Shown here: positions 1 through 7,538 of the stretch, in pieces | How the letters are laid out: each line of letters begins with the position of its first letter | Position numbering within the stretch: position 1 is the first letter of the stretch | Source: Candidatus Nomurabacteria bacterium | Lineage (GTDB): Bacteria; Patescibacteriota; Minisyncoccia; Phycocordibacterales; UBA10002 | Direction of reading: 5' to 3' | NCBI GenBank assembly: GCA_943349725.1 | Contig: CALQZP010000007.1 | Span: forward strand, 1 to 23,987 | Length of the DNA: 23,987 bases | Notes under the pieces: model-generated | The model's input: the letters and a program-made list of their open reading frames with translations, nothing else | Told to the model about the DNA's origin: nothing | Databases searched by the model: none | Position numbers and translations under genes: made by a program

Positions 1-95
1 TGTCGCAAGGTTCCCCGGTCTTCTCTATTGTAGAGATACGCCAGGTGTTTGCGTTCCTCAAGGCTTACATGACCGTAGTTTTTTGTGCTGTTCAT
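1..95 (-). CDS. Partial helix-turn-helix protein, possibly IS30-family transposase (N-terminus only)
   Basis: The minus strand opens with ATG at 95 and stays open to the window edge, giving 31 residues that begin MNSTKNYGHVSLEERKHLAY. A short polar start followed by H-(V/L)-S-x-EER-x-x-(I/L) resembles the first helix of the N-terminal HTH domain of IS30-type transposases, where an L(T/S)xEERxxI motif precedes the DNA-reading helices. Only this stub is visible, so the catalytic DDE domain cannot be checked. A perfect TATAAT (minus strand, 103-108) lies seven bases before the ATG and there is no Shine-Dalgarno sequence, so a leaderless transcript is likely. It diverges from the response regulator at 183. 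It could instead be another HTH regulator. Confidence 0.4.
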   Translation of the reverse strand, partial: MNSTKNYGHVSLEERKHLAYLYNREDRGTLR

Positions 96-102
96 ACAGG
101 TG

Positions 103-108
103 ATTATA
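103..108 (-). promoter_or_regulatory. -10 box (TATAAT) of the partial HTH gene
   Basis: On the minus strand a consensus TATAAT sits seven bases before the ATG at 95. I see no good -35 at 16-18 bases; TTGAAG lies 20 bases upstream. The spacing matches that of other presumed leaderless genes in this window. Confidence 0.45.
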
Positions 109-182
109 TGGCTAATCGCCTTGTACTACTTCAAAGGTAGCTGGAAGGTGCAATATCGTTTTGCTCTTTTCCACTAAAAAAA

Positions 183-542
183 ATGAAAATTGTAATTCTT
201 GAGGACGAAGGAGCTCTTCTGAGTCTACTCGTCCGCGTTTTGACGCGGAGTGGCCACAAGGTCGATGCTGCGGAAACCTCAAAGTTGGCCTGTCAACTCA
301 TTCAGGAACAGGCTTATGATCTGGTCATCACTGACCGTCAGCTCCCCGACGACGATGGAGAGCTTAAGACCCTTCGTCTTAGCAAAAACTTAGACGATTC
401 GATCCCGGTTATAGTTATGAGCGGAGAGTACGACGACCAAATAGTCGCAGATGCGATGGCTGCAGGTGCAAATCACTTTCTCCGCAAACCATTCACAATC
501 ATGGAACTGCTGAACCTTGTGGCAGGGTTCAAAAAGGAGTGA
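183..542 (+). CDS. Single-domain response regulator (REC only)
   Basis: This 119-residue protein is one CheY-like receiver domain with no output domain. The acidic pocket is E7-D8-E9 after the first strand (KIVILEDE), the phospho-acceptor is D51 (LVITDRQLP), the switch Ser is S80 (VIVMSG), and the conserved Lys is K102 in LRKPF. It would take phosphate from a histidine kinase and act through protein-protein contacts. No kinase lies beside it; the nearest candidate is the kinase at 5159-6205 on the other strand. No clear ribosome-binding site precedes the ATG, only an A-run. A strong hairpin terminator follows the stop by about 15 bases, so the gene is monocistronic. Family assignment is firm; the partner is unknown. 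Confidence 0.9.
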   Translation: MKIVILEDEGALLSLLVRVLTRSGHKVDAAETSKLACQLIQEQAYDLVITDRQLPDDDGELKTLRLSKNLDDSIPVIVMSGEYDDQIVADAMAAGANHFLRKPFTIMELLNLVAGFKKE

Positions 543-557
543 CAGACTTCACAAAGT

Positions 558-592
558 TGCGCCGGGACCTCCATAGGGCCGGCGCATTTTTC
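558..592 (+). terminator. Rho-independent terminator of the response regulator
   Basis: An 8-bp GC-rich stem (TGCGCCGG at 558-565 with CCGGCGCA at 579-586) is followed on the plus strand by ATTTTTCTTT. On the minus strand the hairpin has no T-tract, so it serves the plus-strand gene. Confidence 0.8.
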
Positions 593-622
593 TTTCTCCA
601 TTTTTCACCTAAAACCTAACGC

Positions 623-3409
623 CTAGTTTCCTAGCGCCTTCTTCAAATACTCCCCTGTGTATGACTTTTTATTATTTGCGACTTCCTCGGGCGTTCCTTT
701 CGCCACTATCTCTCCCCCACCACTTCCTCCGTCCGGACCAAAGTCAACAACATAATCGGAAGATTTGATAACATCAAGGTTATGTTCAATGACGACGACC
801 GTATTTCCATGGTCGGTCAGCCGTTGGAGTATTTCAATCAGTTTCTTCACATCTTCATAGTGGAGTCCGACGGTCGGCTCGTCCAAAAGATAAATAGTCT
901 TTTCAACGTGCCTGCGAAACAACTCCGAAGATATCTTAACCCGCTGTGCTTCCCCACCCGAAAGAGTTGTTGCCGATTGTCCGAGCTCAAGGTACCCAAG
1001 CCCAACCTCATTTAGAGTCTTAAATCGGTCGTAGATAGCTGGAATCTCCTCAAAGAAGGTAAGAGCTTCCTCAACGGTCATTTGCAGGATGTCATACACA
1101 TTTTTCTTTTTGTACTTTACCTCAAGCGTCTCTTTCATAAACCGCTTGCCGTTGCAGACATCGCAAGTGACATACACCGTGGGCAAAAAGTGCATTTCAA
1201 CGGCAATCTCGCCGTTTCCCTGGCAAGCCTCACATCGTCCTCCTTTCACGTTGAAGCTAAATCGGCTCGGACCCCATCCACGCACACGCGCCTCCTCGCT
1301 CTCGGCAAAAAGGTCGCGTATAAAACTCCAGGCTCCCGTATAGGTTGCAGGATTTGAGCGAGGCGTTCGTCCGATTGCAGACTGGTCAATAAGTACTGTG
1401 CGCGAGAGATACTCGGTGCCGGTAAATGAGGCGACGTTGAAAACGTCCGCGGTACGGTAACGTCGTTCAAGACGAGCTTGCAGGTTTTTGTGTAGAATGT
1501 CGTACATAAACGTAGATTTACCCGAGCCTGAAACTCCGGTAATCGTGACAAACTTCCCAAGCGGAATATCCACATTCTGATTTTTAATGTTGAAAAGGTT
1601 CGCTCCGCGAATTTTGATACTACCTTTATCTTGACTGCGACGTTCTTCCGGTACCGCTACCTGTTTTTCTCCTCGAAGATACGCGAGTGTGAGCGACCCG
1701 GAATCATTTTTCTTCGCTTTGAGTAATTTCTGAAGGTCGTCCGCGACAATAATGTTCCCTCCGTGTGTTCCCGCCCCCGGACCAATGTCCACTAGATAGT
1801 CCGACGAAAGAATGGTTTCCTCATCGTGCTCCACCACAATAATCGTGTTACCAATATCGCGAAGATGAAGCAGTGTCTTTATAAGACGGGCGTTGTCGCG
1901 AGAATGGAGCCCGATGGTCGGTTCATCAAGAACATAGAGTGCTCCTACAAGGCCGGAACCGAGCTGTGAAGCGAGCCGAATACGTTGTGCCTCGCCACCG
2001 GAAAGGGTGTGCGCTCTACGGTCAAGCGTAAGATACTGGATACCCACGTCCACCATAAACTGTAGGCGCGATTCTATTTCTTTGAGTATGACCTTTGCTA
2101 TCTCTTTTTCTTTTGGCGTAAGTTTGAGCTCAATAAAAAAGTCGTAGGCATCGGCGATAGAAAGGTTCACAAGTTCAACAATGTTAAGTCCTTGCTCTTC
2201 TGACGTTCCAGGTTGTCCCTTTTTTAAAGGGAGTACACCGTCTTCGGAGGAGGGATTTTTAGAAATCCTCCGGCTCGAAGACTCGCCACCTCCTTTAGAG
2301 AAGGAGGAACGGGAAGAGCCGACTCGTACATGGAGCGCTTCCTCGCGAAGCCTCGCCCCGTTGCACTTGGTACAGGATTCATCGCCAAAAAAATGCCGAG
2401 TGCCTAGACCATTACATTCGGGACAGGCTCCGTAAGGTGAATTGAATGAAAAAAGTCTCGGCTCAATTTCCGGATATGAAAAACCATCATACGGACACAT
2501 AAACTTCGCCGAAATGACCTTGCTTATGAGCGGCTCTTCCGGCTTTTCACCTACTTTTACCGATTTTGAGGGCCTGTCCTCCGTAGCTTTAGCGGAGGAG
2601 GGGATTTCTATCTTAAGCAAGCCTTCCGACTCGTGCAGTGCGCGCTCAATCGCCTCAGGAAGGCGTTCTTTGAGTATTTCACTTCCTTTTGAGAGGTCGG
2701 TGAGAAAATATTCATCCACCAGCACATCAATATTGTGCTTTTTGTGCTTCTCCATGACGATTTGCTCGCGCAAGCTTCGGTCTACCCCATCCACCTTTAC
2801 GGTTTTGTAACCCTTACCCAAAAGGTCGTAAAGCAATTGATAGTACTCACCTTTTCGCCCCACAATGACGGGCGCATAGAGCCTAAGTTTAAGGTCGCTG
2901 TACTCAACACCAAGAACTTTCTTTCCTTTCTTTTCCGAAAGTATTTTTTCAACGGAGTCCAAAATAGTTTGCTTTATCTCTTCAGCGGAAAGTCTTTTTA
3001 TTTCCCTACCACAGAGAAGACAGTAGGGTTTCCCAACGCGCGCAAAAAGAACGCGGAGATAGTCGTAGATTTCCGTAATGGTTGCTACCGTTGAGCGCGG
3101 GTTGTTGGAACGGGATTTCTGGTCAATGGATATCGCGGGAGAGAGTCCTACGATTTCGTCCACATCGGGTTTCTGCATCTGACGGAGAAATTGGCGGGCA
3201 TATGCCGAAAGGGATTCCACGTATCGTCGTTGTCCCTCGGCAAAGATGGTGTCAAACGCAAGCGAGGACTTCCCGCTTCCCGAAAGCCCCGTAAACGCAA
3301 TCATCGCGTTTCTTGGCATTTCCACGGTAATATTTTTCAGATTGTGGGTTCGTGCACCTTTTACGATGATCTTCCCCGATTCGTTTTTGTTTTCGTTTTC
3401 TTTTGCCAT
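623..3409 (-). CDS. uvrA: Excinuclease ABC subunit A (UvrA), lacking the insertion domain
   Basis: UvrA is the damage-scanning ATPase of nucleotide-excision repair; it loads UvrB, encoded at 7539-9701. Numbering from ATG 3409 gives 928 residues. Visible: Walker A GLSGSGKS (41-48), the UvrB-binding region (about 137-265), ABC signature LSGGEAQR (469-476), second Walker A GVSGSGKST (625-633), the second zinc site (C726, C729, C749, C752) and a second signature near the C-terminus. Two oddities: in the first zinc site the CxxC is CPYD, with Asp for Cys; and only about ten residues separate ECNGLG from CTKCNGARLR, where E. coli UvrA has roughly 110 (the insertion domain). Two repeat-like in-frame insertions (2190-2317 and 2560-2607) add length back. 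The start could also be ATG 3415; both follow a GGGGATAGG stretch. Further upstream in-frame codons fall in a repeat. Confidence 0.95.
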   Translation of the reverse strand: MAKENENKNESGKIIVKGARTHNLKNITVEMPRNAMIAFTGLSGSGKSSLAFDTIFAEGQRRYVESLSAYARQFLRQMQKPDVDEIVGLSPAISIDQKSRSNNPRSTVATITEIYDYLRVLFARVGKPYCLLCGREIKRLSAEEIKQTILDSVEKILSEKKGKKVLGVEYSDLKLRLYAPVIVGRKGEYYQLLYDLLGKGYKTVKVDGVDRSLREQIVMEKHKKHNIDVLVDEYFLTDLSKGSEILKERLPEAIERALHESEGLLKIEIPSSAKATEDRPSKSVKVGEKPEEPLISKVISAKFMCPYDGFSYPEIEPRLFSFNSPYGACPECNGLGTRHFFGDESCTKCNGARLREEALHVRVGSSRSSFSKGGGESSSRRISKNPSSEDGVLPLKKGQPGTSEEQGLNIVELVNLSIADAYDFFIELKLTPKEKEIAKVILKEIESRLQFMVDVGIQYLTLDRRAHTLSGGEAQRIRLASQLGSGLVGALYVLDEPTIGLHSRDNARLIKTLLHLRDIGNTIIVVEHDEETILSSDYLVDIGPGAGTHGGNIIVADDLQKLLKAKKNDSGSLTLAYLRGEKQVAVPEERRSQDKGSIKIRGANLFNIKNQNVDIPLGKFVTITGVSGSGKSTFMYDILHKNLQARLERRYRTADVFNVASFTGTEYLSRTVLIDQSAIGRTPRSNPATYTGAWSFIRDLFAESEEARVRGWGPSRFSFNVKGGRCEACQGNGEIAVEMHFLPTVYVTCDVCNGKRFMKETLEVKYKKKNVYDILQMTVEEALTFFEEIPAIYDRFKTLNEVGLGYLELGQSATTLSGGEAQRVKISSELFRRHVEKTIYLLDEPTVGLHYEDVKKLIEILQRLTDHGNTVVVIEHNLDVIKSSDYVVDFGPDGGSGGGEIVAKGTPEEVANNKKSYTGEYLKKALGN
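2190..2317 (-). repeat. In-frame palindromic repeat insertion within uvrA (about 43 codons)
   Basis: Between EALHVRVG and NIVELVNLSI, where other UvrA proteins have only a few residues, lies a low-complexity Ser/Gly/Lys-rich stretch. Its DNA is a set of hairpins: CCTCCTT facing AAGGAGG, a GGATTT/AAATCC dyad, and a block reading TAAAGGGAG-TAC-ACCG then TCGGAGGAGGGATTT on the plus strand. That block recurs in uvrB at 8388-8434 in the opposite orientation relative to the gene. The reading frame is kept throughout. Confidence 0.75.
2560..2607 (-). repeat. In-frame repeat insertion within uvrA encoding IPSSAKATEDRPSK
   Basis: The DNA contains a dyad, CCTCCG and CGGAGG around a short centre, and encodes SSAKATEDRP. 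The surrounding protein is about 25 residues longer here than in typical UvrA, just before the first zinc site. I recall this peptide from other CPR proteins, but that is memory and not a search. Confidence 0.6.
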
Positions 3410-3418
3410 ATACATAGA

Positions 3419-3452
3419 CCTATCCCCATGGACTGCTCCATAGGGTGACATA
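3419..3452 (-). repeat. Palindromic repeat in the uvrA 5' region
   Basis: The minus strand reads CCCTATGGA, four bases, then TCCATGGGG, an inverted repeat with one wobble position, followed by ATAGG just before the uvrA start codons. A similar sequence (GTGTCTCCCTACGGA, then CCAAGGGGGCAGG) occurs in frame inside the alpha-2-macroglobulin gene at 19077-19110. In the mRNA this hairpin would sit near or over the ribosome-binding region. Confidence 0.5.
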
Positions 3453-3460
3453 TGCGCACC

Positions 3461-3488
3461 ACTGTATCATTTTTCTATCATAAAACAA
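3461..3488 (-). promoter_or_regulatory. Possible uvrA promoter
   Basis: On the minus strand TTGTTT (3488-3483) is followed 16 bases later by TACAGT (3466-3461), about 45 bases before the uvrA start. The -35 lies inside the T-tract of the upstream terminator. Matches to consensus are moderate. No LexA-type operator is evident. Confidence 0.35.
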
Positions 3489-3512
3489 AGCGGCGCAAGA
3501 TTGCACCGCTTT
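3481..3512 (-). terminator. Terminator of the methyltransferase gene
   Basis: An AAAGCGG/CCGCTTT stem continues inward through GCAA/TTGC with one mismatch, and on the minus strand ends in TTTGTTTTA. It lies 17 bases past the stop reached in the restored reading frame (3529), which supports that stop over the one at 3420. Confidence 0.75.
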
Positions 3513-3528
3513 TTGATTGAGACCAACC

Positions 3529-4211
3529 CTAGCTGGGTTTGGTCGCTTGTACGAGCTTGATAATACCGCGGTGCCAGTCGGCATCAGTAAGGAAAAGGTC
3601 ACACTCTTCCATCGCCTCTTCGCAGATTTCCATATTCCTTCTAGTAAAGGAGTGGAGGCCAGAAAGCATCCAAGCGGTCTCCAGAAGAAGCTTCGCGCCC
3701 CACCGAGGTCAGCGAGTATAAACTGTCCACCAGGCTTAAGCACGCGAGCAACCTCGGAAATCGCTTTCCTCTTTATGCTTGGAGGCATTCGATGAAAGAC
3801 AAGTACCGAGACGACATACTCGAAAGAACTGTCCGAAAACGGAAGTTTGGTTGCGCTGGCCTGCCGTAGGGTGAGTGGGGATGAACGCGGATCTTTCTGT
3901 GCCTCCGCCAGCATATCGTAACTTGCATCGATGCCGGCTAGGGTAGAAGCACAAGGATATCGATTTTGGAGTGAAAACAGAAGTGCTCCAGTCCCACATC
4001 CAACATCGAGCACTCCGCCTCCTTCAAATGGTGCGATTCGGTTAAGGACGTCCGTGTAAAGAGCGTCGATGTCGTAGAGTTTCCTCATTCGACTGTTGTA
4101 CAGCCTTGCGTGGAGTCCGCCGATAAGATGACTGCCGTCATTGCTTTTGACCTCCACTTTCGCGGTAGCAGGGAGTGCGGTTTCGCACACGTGAAGAATT
4201 GTTTCTGACAC
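3529..4211 (-). CDS. Class I SAM-dependent methyltransferase, frameshifted
   Basis: The N-terminal part has the SAM-binding motif I VLDVGCGTG and the later motifs PFSDSSFEYVVS and RVLKPGGQFILADLGG, typical of UbiE/Methyltransf_11 enzymes; the substrate is unknown. Just after LGGA (plus-strand 3694-3702, GCGCCCC) the frame slips. Reading on in the original frame gives junk that crosses a terminator to 3420, whereas moving to the -1 frame gives AKLLLETAWMLSGLHSFT and on to DWHRGIIKLVQATKPS and a stop at 3529, a convincing tail. Length modulo three fits one missing base or two extra (for example a CG duplication). The GTG at 4211 follows AGGAGG by four bases, so I prefer it to TTG 4241. It is either a pseudogene or an assembly error. 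Confidence 0.75.
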
Positions 4212-4296
4212 ACTTCCTCCTAAGGTTTGTTGTTTTTCCAACTACTCTAACCTTAGTAGAAATGGATACGTTATACAAGTCTAGTTGCCTTACGGC

Positions 4297-5118
4297 CTAA
4301 ACGTGAGACTCCTTAAGCACAGTTGCAATCTCTGTGATAATCTCATCAAGGGTAACGGTTGCTTTAACAAGGAAACGTGCAGCCCCAAGAAGTTTCCCCT
4401 TCGCAATATCCTTTTTCTGTCCTAGATTAGAGAGTAAAATGACCGGGATATTTTTTGTCTTTTCGTTTTCCTTAATTCGCGTTAGTATTTCAAACCCATT
4501 CATCCCAGGAAGAATGATATCCAGAAGGATAATGTCTGGGATTTCCTCCGCGAGACGCCTTAGAGCATCATCACCATCCGTCGTATGGATAAGTGTACAA
4601 TTCTGGCCAGAAAGTTTACGCGCAATAATTTCACTTAAAAAAGTGTCATCCTCGACCCACATAATCTTCCTACCGGCGAGCTTCGATGCCTCAGGGACGC
4701 TAGCCACAGCCTTACGAGGTGCATCACTCACACCTGCCCCTTTGTTTGTTTCCATATCAAGCTGAAGTCTCACTTTCGCGATAACATCCTTCGGGTCAAT
4801 TTCTGTCTTGATCAAATAATCCTTGACTCCGAGAGCAAGCGCGCGGTTAATCTCAACAGGCTGACCTGAGTTTGAAATGATAATGGTCGGTATACGAGCA
4901 ATCGTCGCGTCATTACTCTTTATTTCAAGAACTTCGTATCCATTCTTTCTGGGTAAGATAACATCGAGCAGTACAAGGTCGGGTCTCCATTCCTTCATTT
5001 CCTGTAACCCCAGGACTCCATCAGCAACAAGCTTTGTCTCAAAACCACTAACCTGAAGCTGTTGAACAAGTACCCCTCCTAGAAATGAATCGTCCTCCAC
5101 AATAAGTATTTTTGGCAT
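4297..5118 (-). CDS. Tandem two-receiver response regulator (REC-REC)
   Basis: The 273 residues form two CheY-like domains joined by a linker of about 25 residues rich in Ala, Pro and Val. First domain: E8-D9-D10, phospho-acceptor D52 (LVLLDVILP), S82 and K104 (YLIKT). Second domain: E156-D157-D158, D200 (IILLDIILPGMNG), S230 and K252 (FLVKA). Both sets of key residues are present, so both may be phosphorylated. There is no DNA-binding or enzymatic output domain, so it likely works by protein contacts or as a phosphorelay stage. It lies 40 bases downstream of the histidine kinase on the same strand and is its likely partner. No Shine-Dalgarno is visible before the ATG. Confidence 0.92.
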   Translation of the reverse strand: MPKILIVEDDSFLGGVLVQQLQVSGFETKLVADGVLGLQEMKEWRPDLVLLDVILPRKNGYEVLEIKSNDATIARIPTIIISNSGQPVEINRALALGVKDYLIKTEIDPKDVIAKVRLQLDMETNKGAGVSDAPRKAVASVPEASKLAGRKIMWVEDDTFLSEIIARKLSGQNCTLIHTTDGDDALRRLAEEIPDIILLDIILPGMNGFEILTRIKENEKTKNIPVILLSNLGQKKDIAKGKLLGAARFLVKATVTLDEIITEIATVLKESHV

Positions 5119-5158
5119 AAAGAAAATAAAAGATGATATAAAGTAAAAAAGGATGCGG

Positions 5159-6205
5159 TTACGTACTCATAGTACCCTCCTTCCTAGGTAGTTGTCCATT
5201 AAACTTAACAATTGGTAGCGTAAAGAAAAAAGTGGCGCCTCTGTTTTCATCGCTTTCAAACCATATTTTCCCGCCATGCCGTTTGATAATACTCTTTGCA
5301 ATAAAAAGTCCTAGGCCAGTTCCTTCAGTTTCAAGTTTAAGCGCGTTCTCTGCTCGAAAGAATCGCTCAAACACATTTTTTTGCTCGTCTCGTGGGATGC
5401 CTATTCCACTATCCGTGACGCCTATTCGGACAAAGGTGCCTTCAGCCTTTCCGCTTATGACAACTTCCCCAGGAGGTAATGAATATTTTAGAGAGTTCTC
5501 GAGGAGATTTTGAAGAACGGCTCGGACACGTTCTGGGTCGGCATACACCTGAGGAAGGTGCTCTATTTCCGGCTCTAGCCGAAAAGATAGCTTTCGAGCC
5601 TTCGCAAGGGGCAACATTTCCTGCAGCACCTTGTGAGCAACATCCGCAAACAATACCGCCGAAAAGGAATAATTTAGACTGCCCGATTCCACGCGGTCAG
5701 CTCCCAGCATATCATTGACGAGTGAAATCATTCTATCGTTGCTTTCATATGCCTTGAGCAGGAAGCCTTTTTGCTCCTCATTTAGGGCTCCTAAATCGCC
5801 CTTGAGTAGAAGATTAAGCGTCCACTTGACACCGGAAAGTGGCGTACGAAGCTGGTGCGCTACGACAGTAATAAACCCCGCCTTAGCCGCATCAAGCTCA
5901 CTAAGCTGATCATTTACCCGTGTAAGTTCAAGATCTCGCCGTACCAATAGTCTTGCCCCCTGTTCTAGCTCGAGAGAAATTTGTCGCGTTTTATCTAACT
6001 CAACAAAATTGGGAAGAATCTGAAACCGAAAAATAAGCAACTCGAAAATAATGCTCAGCGTAAGGGCAAGGAAGAAGGATATGAGGTGCGTAGTATTGTT
6101 ATGCGGAGAGTACAGAACAGTACCCCCCGCGATAACAAAAAATAAAACAAGTGGAATCAGCGCAAGCAGTGTGTATCTTACATGTAGTTTTTTCTCATTC
6201 GACAT
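5159..6205 (-). CDS. Membrane sensor histidine kinase
   Basis: The 348-residue protein starts with two hydrophobic helices (about residues 11-32 and 40-64) with almost no extracytoplasmic loop. A short helical linker leads to a HisKA domain with the phospho-accepting H117 (VVAHQLRTPLSG). The ATPase domain shows the N box (LLENSLKYS, N237), G1 box DSGIGI (265-270), F box ERFF and G2 box GTGLGLFIAKSI (from 295). With so little external sequence it probably senses membrane state or takes input from another protein; the FIST protein encoded 39 bases upstream is the obvious candidate. REC-REC follows 40 bases downstream. No PAS or HAMP domain is evident. Confidence 0.93.
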   Translation of the reverse strand: MSNEKKLHVRYTLLALIPLVLFFVIAGGTVLYSPHNNTTHLISFFLALTLSIIFELLIFRFQILPNFVELDKTRQISLELEQGARLLVRRDLELTRVNDQLSELDAAKAGFITVVAHQLRTPLSGVKWTLNLLLKGDLGALNEEQKGFLLKAYESNDRMISLVNDMLGADRVESGSLNYSFSAVLFADVAHKVLQEMLPLAKARKLSFRLEPEIEHLPQVYADPERVRAVLQNLLENSLKYSLPPGEVVISGKAEGTFVRIGVTDSGIGIPRDEQKNVFERFFRAENALKLETEGTGLGLFIAKSIIKRHGGKIWFESDENRGATFFFTLPIVKFNGQLPRKEGTMST

Positions 6206-6244
6206 GGCAGGGCTTTGACGGTTGGATAACGTTCTTGCGACACG

Positions 6245-7447
6245 TTAATCGGCTAAAACACAAATGACGACAGTTTCATTGTGAAAGGCGGGGTTGCATT
6301 TTTCAATATTTCGCACCTCTCCTCCGAGCGGAGCCTGCTCACCATACGTATAGAAGCCGATAAGTGGCGTATCTCTCCCAACCGCCTCCTGTATGGCAGA
6401 TATTTCCTCTCCCGATCGCTCACCAAAAAGCTTACTTCTGGCGATACAATTAAAGATAAGAACGGCCTTTGGGGCAGATCCTTTTAAATTGGCAACGGCA
6501 AGCATCGCGGCCTCCTTCGCGACTTTAATCGCCTCCTCCCGACTTCCAATCATGAGTCGAACCTCTGCACCTTCGGGAATCTCGGCTGCGCAGGTTATTG
6601 AACCATTTGCATCAACGGTGAGTGGGTCTCGAATTAGGAGCTCGTCACTGCCCGCCACCTTCATACCAAGCGGATACGTAATTGCCAGTTTCGCTAGAGT
6701 TTGAGTGCGAAGTTCTTCCAGATTGTCGGCTCCAAAATAATCCTCATAGATTTTTATAGCGGGAGCTCCATCAAGTTCATGAAGTACAGAACCCGTAGAT
6801 TTAGTTACGCGCATAGGCGTACCGACCGGTATCCATCCATGCTTCACGCCAATTCCCATTTTGAAATCTCCACTTATCCCCAATCCTACCACTGCTCCTG
6901 AATAGACTTTTTCATTGAGGTACTGATAGGTCTTTTTGAACTCAAAATCATCACCAGCCGCACCACCAACTACTGGGAAATGCGCACCGAGGCCCTGAAG
7001 CACCCCGCGGACAATATCCGCACCGTTACCAACGAGTACATCAGGAAGCATCACAAACGCATCCAGCTTGCCATTCGGAGCTTGATTCTTTACCGCGTCC
7101 GCCACTGCCTTCCCTGCCTCAGTAGCTCCATCGACTATATGTTCTCCCACTCCGGCAAATAGCGATAAGCCACCTGCTTTAATAGCCATAACCGCGACTG
7201 AGTGGTGCTTAGCGGGACCCTCGGTTGTTATTTCTCCAGCCGTCGAACAACCTACAAGAATTGCCTGTTTTGAAACAGAGCGTACCCCTTCAAGCATCTT
7301 CTCCTGATCATACTCAACCGATGAAAACACTAGTACTGCACTTGGGTCAGAAGACCCGAGTTTATCAAGTGCACCTTGACATGCGTTGGCGCCTACCGTA
7401 TATGCGTCTGTTCCCCGAGCAATTCCTACACCTGCTTTTATTGACAT
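6245..7447 (-). CDS. FIST domain sensory protein
   Basis: The 400-residue protein fits the FIST_N plus FIST_C layout (N-terminal domain to about 215, C-terminal from about 218 to 385). Recognisable motifs are VGCSTAGEI (65-73), VVGGAAGDD (159-167), GIGVKHGWIPVG (198-209) and, near the end, FNCIARSKLFG and a PLIGFYTYGEQAP block. FIST is an intracellular ligand-sensing module, predicted to bind small molecules such as amino acids, and is usually linked to kinases or chemotaxis proteins. There is no signal peptide or membrane segment. It is first in a probable operon with the kinase and REC-REC regulator. The ATG at 7447 has no Shine-Dalgarno; a TGGTATACT extended -10 lies about 50 bases upstream. 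Confidence 0.9.
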   Translation of the reverse strand: MSIKAGVGIARGTDAYTVGANACQGALDKLGSSDPSAVLVFSSVEYDQEKMLEGVRSVSKQAILVGCSTAGEITTEGPAKHHSVAVMAIKAGGLSLFAGVGEHIVDGATEAGKAVADAVKNQAPNGKLDAFVMLPDVLVGNGADIVRGVLQGLGAHFPVVGGAAGDDFEFKKTYQYLNEKVYSGAVVGLGISGDFKMGIGVKHGWIPVGTPMRVTKSTGSVLHELDGAPAIKIYEDYFGADNLEELRTQTLAKLAITYPLGMKVAGSDELLIRDPLTVDANGSITCAAEIPEGAEVRLMIGSREEAIKVAKEAAMLAVANLKGSAPKAVLIFNCIARSKLFGERSGEEISAIQEAVGRDTPLIGFYTYGEQAPLGGEVRNIEKCNPAFHNETVVICVLAD

Positions 7448-7497
7448 AAATAGAATGGTTAATGACCTATAAGCTAACTATCAAAAGCGACCTGAAC

Positions 7498-7506
7498 AGT
7501 ATACCA
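7498..7506 (-). promoter_or_regulatory. Possible extended -10 for the FIST-kinase-regulator operon
   Basis: The minus strand reads TGGTATACT, an extended -10 element, about 50 bases before the FIST start and just after the uvrB stop. I see no convincing -35. Confidence 0.35.
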
Positions 7507-7538
7507 GAAAAAAAACAATGTGGTTGTAAACAGTTTGT

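Noticed and set aside
3418..3451. Upstream extension of UvrA (start at 3451)
   Set aside because: The extra 14 residues come from a palindromic repeat and have no counterpart in UvrA; the internal ATGs follow a better ribosome-binding stretch.
3420..3528. C-terminal extension of the methyltransferase to 3420
   Set aside because: This reading frame passes through a terminator hairpin and produces residues unlike the family; the -1 frame restores a sensible end at 3529.
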